Origin: Kineosporia corallincola | GTDB lineage: Bacteria > Actinomycetota > Actinomycetes > Actinomycetales > Kineosporiaceae | Direction: 5' to 3' | DNA length: 64,000 nt | Assembly (NCBI RefSeq): GCF_018499875.1 | Contig: NZ_JAHBAY010000013.1 | Span: forward strand, 124,001-188,000 | In this document: one piece after another, positions 60,708-64,000 of the stretch | Layout: each line of letters starts with the position of its first letter | How positions within the stretch are numbered: the stretch's first letter is position 1 | Notes under the pieces: model-generated | The model's input: the letters and a program-made list of their open reading frames with translations, nothing else | Told to the model about the DNA's origin: nothing | The model's database searches: none | Translations under genes and position numbers: made by a program

Positions 60708-62420
60708 TCAGGCCTTCGGGATGCCCACCCGCACGTCGGGTGCGCCCAGGCGGGCGGCGTCGGCGGTCTGGTCGTCGAGCTGCTTCTGCGACTCGACCTC
60801 TGCCTTCACCCGCAGGGTGTAGTGCTCGATCTCCTTGGCCTTCTGCTCCGGGCCCCAGCCGAGCACCGGTGCCACCAGGTCGGCGACCTCCGCGGCGGCG
60901 TCGACACCACGGTCGCGCACCTCGATCGACAGCCGGGTCCGGCGGGCCAGGATGTCGTCCAGGTGCAGTGCCCCCTCGTGCGAGGCGGCGTAGACGATCT
61001 CGGCCTTCAGGTACTCCTCGCCGCCGGTCAGCGGCTCGCCCAGTTCCGGACGCTCGTCGATCAGCTCGAGCACCTGGGTGTACAGGCTGCCGTAGCGCTT
61101 GAGCAGGTGCTCCAGCACGTGCACCCGCAGGCCGGTGCGCTTGGCGATCTGGTGCCGGTTGTTCCAGGCCCCGTGGTAGCCGTCGGCCCCGATCAGCGGG
61201 ATCTTCTCGGTGACCGACGGGGGGACGACGCGGTCCATGGCGTGCACCGCGTTGTCGACCGCGTCCTTACCCATGATCCGGTAGGTGGTGTACTTCCCAC
61301 CCGCGATCACGGTCAGGCCGCGGACCGGGCTGGCCACCGCGTGCTCCCGGGAGAGTGTGCTGGTGGACTCGTCCTCGCCGGCCAGCAGAGGCCGCAGGCC
61401 GGCGTAGACGCCGACGACGTCCTCGCGGGTCAGCGGGTCGGCCAGCAGGGCGTTGGCGTGGTCCAGCAGGTAGTCGATGTCGTTCTGGCTGGCCGCCGGG
61501 TGGGCCAGGTCCAGGTCCCAGTCGGTGTCGGTCGTGCCGATCACCCAGTGACCGCCCCGGGGGATGATGAAGAGCAGGCTCTTCTCGGTGCGGTGGATGA
61601 TGCCGGTCGCGCTGTTGATCCGGTTGCGCGGCACCAGGACGTGAACGCCCTTGGACGCGCGTACCCGGAACGAGCCACGGCCGCCGACCATCTCCTGGAT
61701 CTCGTCGGTCCAGACCCCGGCCGCGTTGATCACGTGCTGGGCCCGGATCTCGAACTCCTTGCCGGACTCCAGATCACGGGCGACGACACCGACGACGCGG
61801 TCGTCCTCGCGCAGGAACCGTTCGACCCGGGTGCTGTTGGCGATCGCCGCACCGTAGGCCGCTGCCGTGCGGGAGATCATCATGGTGTGACGGGCGTCGT
61901 CCACCTGGCCCTCGTAGAACGAGATGGCGCCGCTGATCTGCGAGCGCTTGCCGGAGGGGAACGAGTCGGCCGCCTTGCTCCGGCGCATGTACCGCATGTG
62001 GTGCGGCACGCCCCGGCCCGAGCCCATGACGTCGTAGACGCCCATGCCCAGGGACACGTAGGCGTGGTCGAACGCCTTGGTCAGCGGATAGATGAACTCC
62101 ACCGGGTGAACGAGGTGCGGGGCCAGGGTCTCCAGGTTGAGCGACCGCTCCTTCAGCGCCTCGAAGACGAGGGCGAAGTTGAACTGCTCCAGGTAGCGCA
62201 GGCCACCGTGGAACAGCTTGGTCGAACGGCTGGAGGTGCCCGCCGCGTAGTCCCGCATCTCGACCAGACCGGTGTTCAGACCCCGGGTGACGGCGTCGAG
62301 AGCCGCACCGGCCCCGACCACGCCACCCCCGATCACCAGGACATCGAGTTCCTCGCTCGCCAGCCGGGCCAGAGCGGCCTCACGGCCGGCCGGGCTGAAC
62401 GGTTCCTGCGTGATACTCAC
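60708..62420 (-). CDS. glpD: Aerobic glycerol-3-phosphate dehydrogenase (GlpD)
   Basis: A 570-residue FAD flavoprotein that oxidises glycerol-3-phosphate to dihydroxyacetone phosphate at the membrane. FAD loop [50 protein letters not shown] and [18 protein letters not shown] are family text. The GTG at 62420 overlaps the glpK stop by 4 bases; a longer frame would run back into glpK out of frame. Last gene of the glycerol operon. Confidence 0.97.
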   Translation of the reverse strand: MSITQEPFSPAGREAALARLASEELDVLVIGGGVVGAGAALDAVTRGLNTGLVEMRDYAAGTSSRSTKLFHGGLRYLEQFNFALVFEALKERSLNLETLAPHLVHPVEFIYPLTKAFDHAYVSLGMGVYDVMGSGRGVPHHMRYMRRSKAADSFPSGKRSQISGAISFYEGQVDDARHTMMISRTAAAYGAAIANSTRVERFLREDDRVVGVVARDLESGKEFEIRAQHVINAAGVWTDEIQEMVGGRGSFRVRASKGVHVLVPRNRINSATGIIHRTEKSLLFIIPRGGHWVIGTTDTDWDLDLAHPAASQNDIDYLLDHANALLADPLTREDVVGVYAGLRPLLAGEDESTSTLSREHAVASPVRGLTVIAGGKYTTYRIMGKDAVDNAVHAMDRVVPPSVTEKIPLIGADGYHGAWNNRHQIAKRTGLRVHVLEHLLKRYGSLYTQVLELIDERPELGEPLTGGEEYLKAEIVYAASHEGALHLDDILARRTRLSIEVRDRGVDAAAEVADLVAPVLGWGPEQKAKEIEHYTLRVKAEVESQKQLDDQTADAARLGAPDVRVGIPKA

Positions 62421-63931
62421 TCCACGTCCACCCATCCCATCGTCCGGTCCACGGCCTTCTTCCAGCCCGCGTAACCGTTGGCGCGCTGCTCGTCGGACCA
62501 CTCCGGCGTCCAGCGCTTCGACTCGTTCCAGTTCTGCCGCAGCTCGTCGGTGTTCTGCCAGAACCCGACGGCCAGGCCGGCCGCGTAGGCCGCACCCAGG
62601 GCCGTGGTCTCGGCGACCACCGGACGGCTCACGGGCACGTTGAGGATGTCCGCCTGGAGCTGCATGCACAGCTCGTTGGCGGTGACCCCACCGTCGACCT
62701 TGAGCACCTCGACGTGCACCCCGGAGTCGGCCTCCATCGCCTCGGAGACGTCGCGGCTCTGGTAGCAGATCGATTCCAGCGTGGCGCGTGCCAGGTGCGC
62801 ATTGGTGTTGTACCGCGACATGCCGACGATCGCCCCTCGGGCGTCGCTGCGCCAGTAGGGCGCGAACAGGCCGGAGAAGGCCGGCACGAAGTACATGCCA
62901 CCGGTGTCCTTGACCGAGCGCGCCAGGCTCTCGACCTCGGAGGCGCCGGAGATGATGCCCAGCTGGTCGCGCAGCCACTGCACGGCCGAGCCGGTGACCG
63001 CGATCGACCCTTCGAGGGCGTAGACCGGGGCGTTGTCGCCGAACTGGTAGCAGACCGTGCTCAGCAGGCCGTTTTTCGACCGGACCAGCTCGTTACCGGT
63101 GTTCAGCAGCAGGAAGTTGCCGGTGCCGTAGGTGTTCTTGGCCTCGCCGGCCGCGAAGCAGACCTGGCCCACCATGGCGGCCTGCTGGTCACCGAGGATG
63201 CCCGCGATCGGGACCCCGTTGAAGCCACCGGGGCTGACCACCTCGCCGTACCAGGACGGCTCCGACGACGGCCGGATCTGCGGCAGCATCTGGCGCGGGA
63301 TGTTGAAGAACCCGAGCAGTTCGTCGTCCCAGTCCAGGGTCTCGAGGTTCATCAGCATCGTGCGGCTGGCGTTGGTCACGTCGGTGACGTGCTTGCCGCC
63401 GTTGACGCCGCCGGTCATGTTCCAGACCAGCCAGCTGTCGGTGTTGCCGAAGATCGCGTCGCCCTTCTCCGCGTCTTCACGCGCACCGGGGACGTTCTCG
63501 AGGATCCACTGGATCTTGCCGGCCGAGAAGTAGGTGGCCGGCGGGATTCCCGCCTTCTGCCGGATCACGTCGCCCTTGCCCTCGCGCTCCAGGGCGGAGG
63601 CGATGCGGTCGGTGCGGGTGTCCTGCCAGACGATCGCGTTGTAGTACGGGCGACCGGTCTTCTTGTTCCAGACCACCGTGGTCTCACGCTGGTTGGTGAT
63701 GCCCAGCGCGGCCAGGTCGGAGGCCTGGAGACCGAGCCCGTTGAGGGTGTTGGTCATGACCGAGCGGGTGCGCTCCCAGATCTCCACCGGGCTGTGTTCC
63801 ACCCAGCCCGCGTGGGGCATGATCTGCTCGTGCTCGAGCTGGTGCTTGCCGCGCTCGTTGCCCTCGTGGTCGAAGAGCATGAACCGGGTCGACGTGGTGC
63901 CCTGGTCGATCGCACCGACGAGATCTGCCAT
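62417..63931 (-). CDS. glpK: Glycerol kinase (GlpK)
   Basis: A 504-residue FGGY kinase that makes glycerol-3-phosphate with ATP. It begins [22 protein letters not shown], with [50 protein letters not shown] and [25 protein letters not shown] lies about 10 bases before the ATG. It follows the partial upstream gene by three bases and is coupled to glpD. Confidence 0.98.
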   Translation of the reverse strand: MADLVGAIDQGTTSTRFMLFDHEGNERGKHQLEHEQIMPHAGWVEHSPVEIWERTRSVMTNTLNGLGLQASDLAALGITNQRETTVVWNKKTGRPYYNAIVWQDTRTDRIASALEREGKGDVIRQKAGIPPATYFSAGKIQWILENVPGAREDAEKGDAIFGNTDSWLVWNMTGGVNGGKHVTDVTNASRTMLMNLETLDWDDELLGFFNIPRQMLPQIRPSSEPSWYGEVVSPGGFNGVPIAGILGDQQAAMVGQVCFAAGEAKNTYGTGNFLLLNTGNELVRSKNGLLSTVCYQFGDNAPVYALEGSIAVTGSAVQWLRDQLGIISGASEVESLARSVKDTGGMYFVPAFSGLFAPYWRSDARGAIVGMSRYNTNAHLARATLESICYQSRDVSEAMEADSGVHVEVLKVDGGVTANELCMQLQADILNVPVSRPVVAETTALGAAYAAGLAVGFWQNTDELRQNWNESKRWTPEWSDEQRANGYAGWKKAVDRTMGWVDVE

Positions 63932-63934
63932 GAC

Positions 63935-64000
63935 TTAGAGCTCCTTTGCCTGAGCGACGGCGGGGGCGGGGGGCATGAACCGCTGGAGACCGAACTTGTA
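63935..64000 (-). CDS. 3' end of a gene, probable glycerol facilitator (GlpF)
   Basis: Only the last 21 codons are in the window (reading YKFGLQRFMPPAPAVAQAKEL then TAA). The sequence alone does not identify it. The position, three bases before glpK in a glycerol operon, makes a MIP-family glycerol facilitator the best guess. Confidence 0.5.
   Translation of the reverse strand, partial: YKFGLQRFMPPAPAVAQAKEL

Overview
The window is one contiguous piece of a very GC-rich chromosome, with G/C-ending codons, frequent GTG starts and many 4-base ATGA/GTGA gene overlaps. Gene content is actinobacterial: a UsfX/RsbW-type anti-sigma factor, an Eis-type acetyltransferase, small PurL with PurS and PurQ, purF and purM followed by a DUF3073 gene, and a BldC-type regulator almost identical to the Streptomyces protein as I remember it. 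The mix would fit a Kineosporiales-like or similar mycelial or motile actinomycete, but that placement is an inference. No tRNA, rRNA, CRISPR array, prophage or insertion sequence was seen.

Layout. 1-4 kb: anti-sigma factor and two paralogous MFS exporters. 4-8 kb: a non-homologous end-joining (NHEJ) island of Ku divergent from separate LigD-type ligase and polymerase genes, then a MobA-like/DUF6457 fusion. 8-10.6 kb: FUSC-type membrane protein and class III aminotransferase. 10.6-13.1 kb: three paralogous lipoproteins sharing a small hairpin directly before the start codon. 13.2-16.2 kb: purD, an MT0933-like antitoxin and an Eis homologue. 16.3-20.2 kb: SGNH lipase, metallo-beta-lactamase-fold protein and two purine deaminases. 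20.3-23.6 kb: purSQL. 23.6-26.5 kb: IspD-like protein, DUF1206 protein and a degenerate ABC ATPase. 26.5-30.7 kb: LacI regulator divergent from a sugar ABC importer. 30.7-34 kb: DrrAB-type exporter with divergent TetR, and a methyltransferase. 34-37 kb: DUF1800/DUF1501 pair. 37-41.5 kb: a 42-bp repeat array, sterol-carrier-family protein, small membrane protein, purF, purM and DUF3073. 41.5-44.6 kb: bldC in unusually long, dyad-rich non-coding DNA, with a mucin-like secreted protein and a small orphan. 44.6-49 kb: DinB protein, His-rich exported protein, NarL-type two-component system and a cation exchanger.

The most interesting unit is at 49.4-55.7 kb, a three-gene operon on the minus strand. 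It encodes a YbdK-type carboxylate-amine ligase fused to a circularly permuted ATP-grasp ligase, a glutamine-dependent asparagine-synthetase-like amidotransferase, and an S9 oligopeptidase. Its logic (peptide-bond former, amidotransferase, peptidase) parallels the N-acetylglutaminylglutamine-amide osmolyte trio but uses different enzyme families, so it may make and turn over an undescribed small amidated peptide.

55.9-60.6 kb holds an unrecognised protein, a PASTA lipoprotein, a GH114-like secreted protein and two paralogous secreted proteins, with two minisatellites (9-bp and 17-bp units) side by side. The window ends in a glycerol operon (the last codons of a probable glpF, then glpK and glpD).

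The genes mostly serve purine synthesis and salvage, DNA repair, envelope and secreted functions, and transport. Many transcription units end in perfect GC-rich hairpins, several with T-tracts, and these are listed individually.
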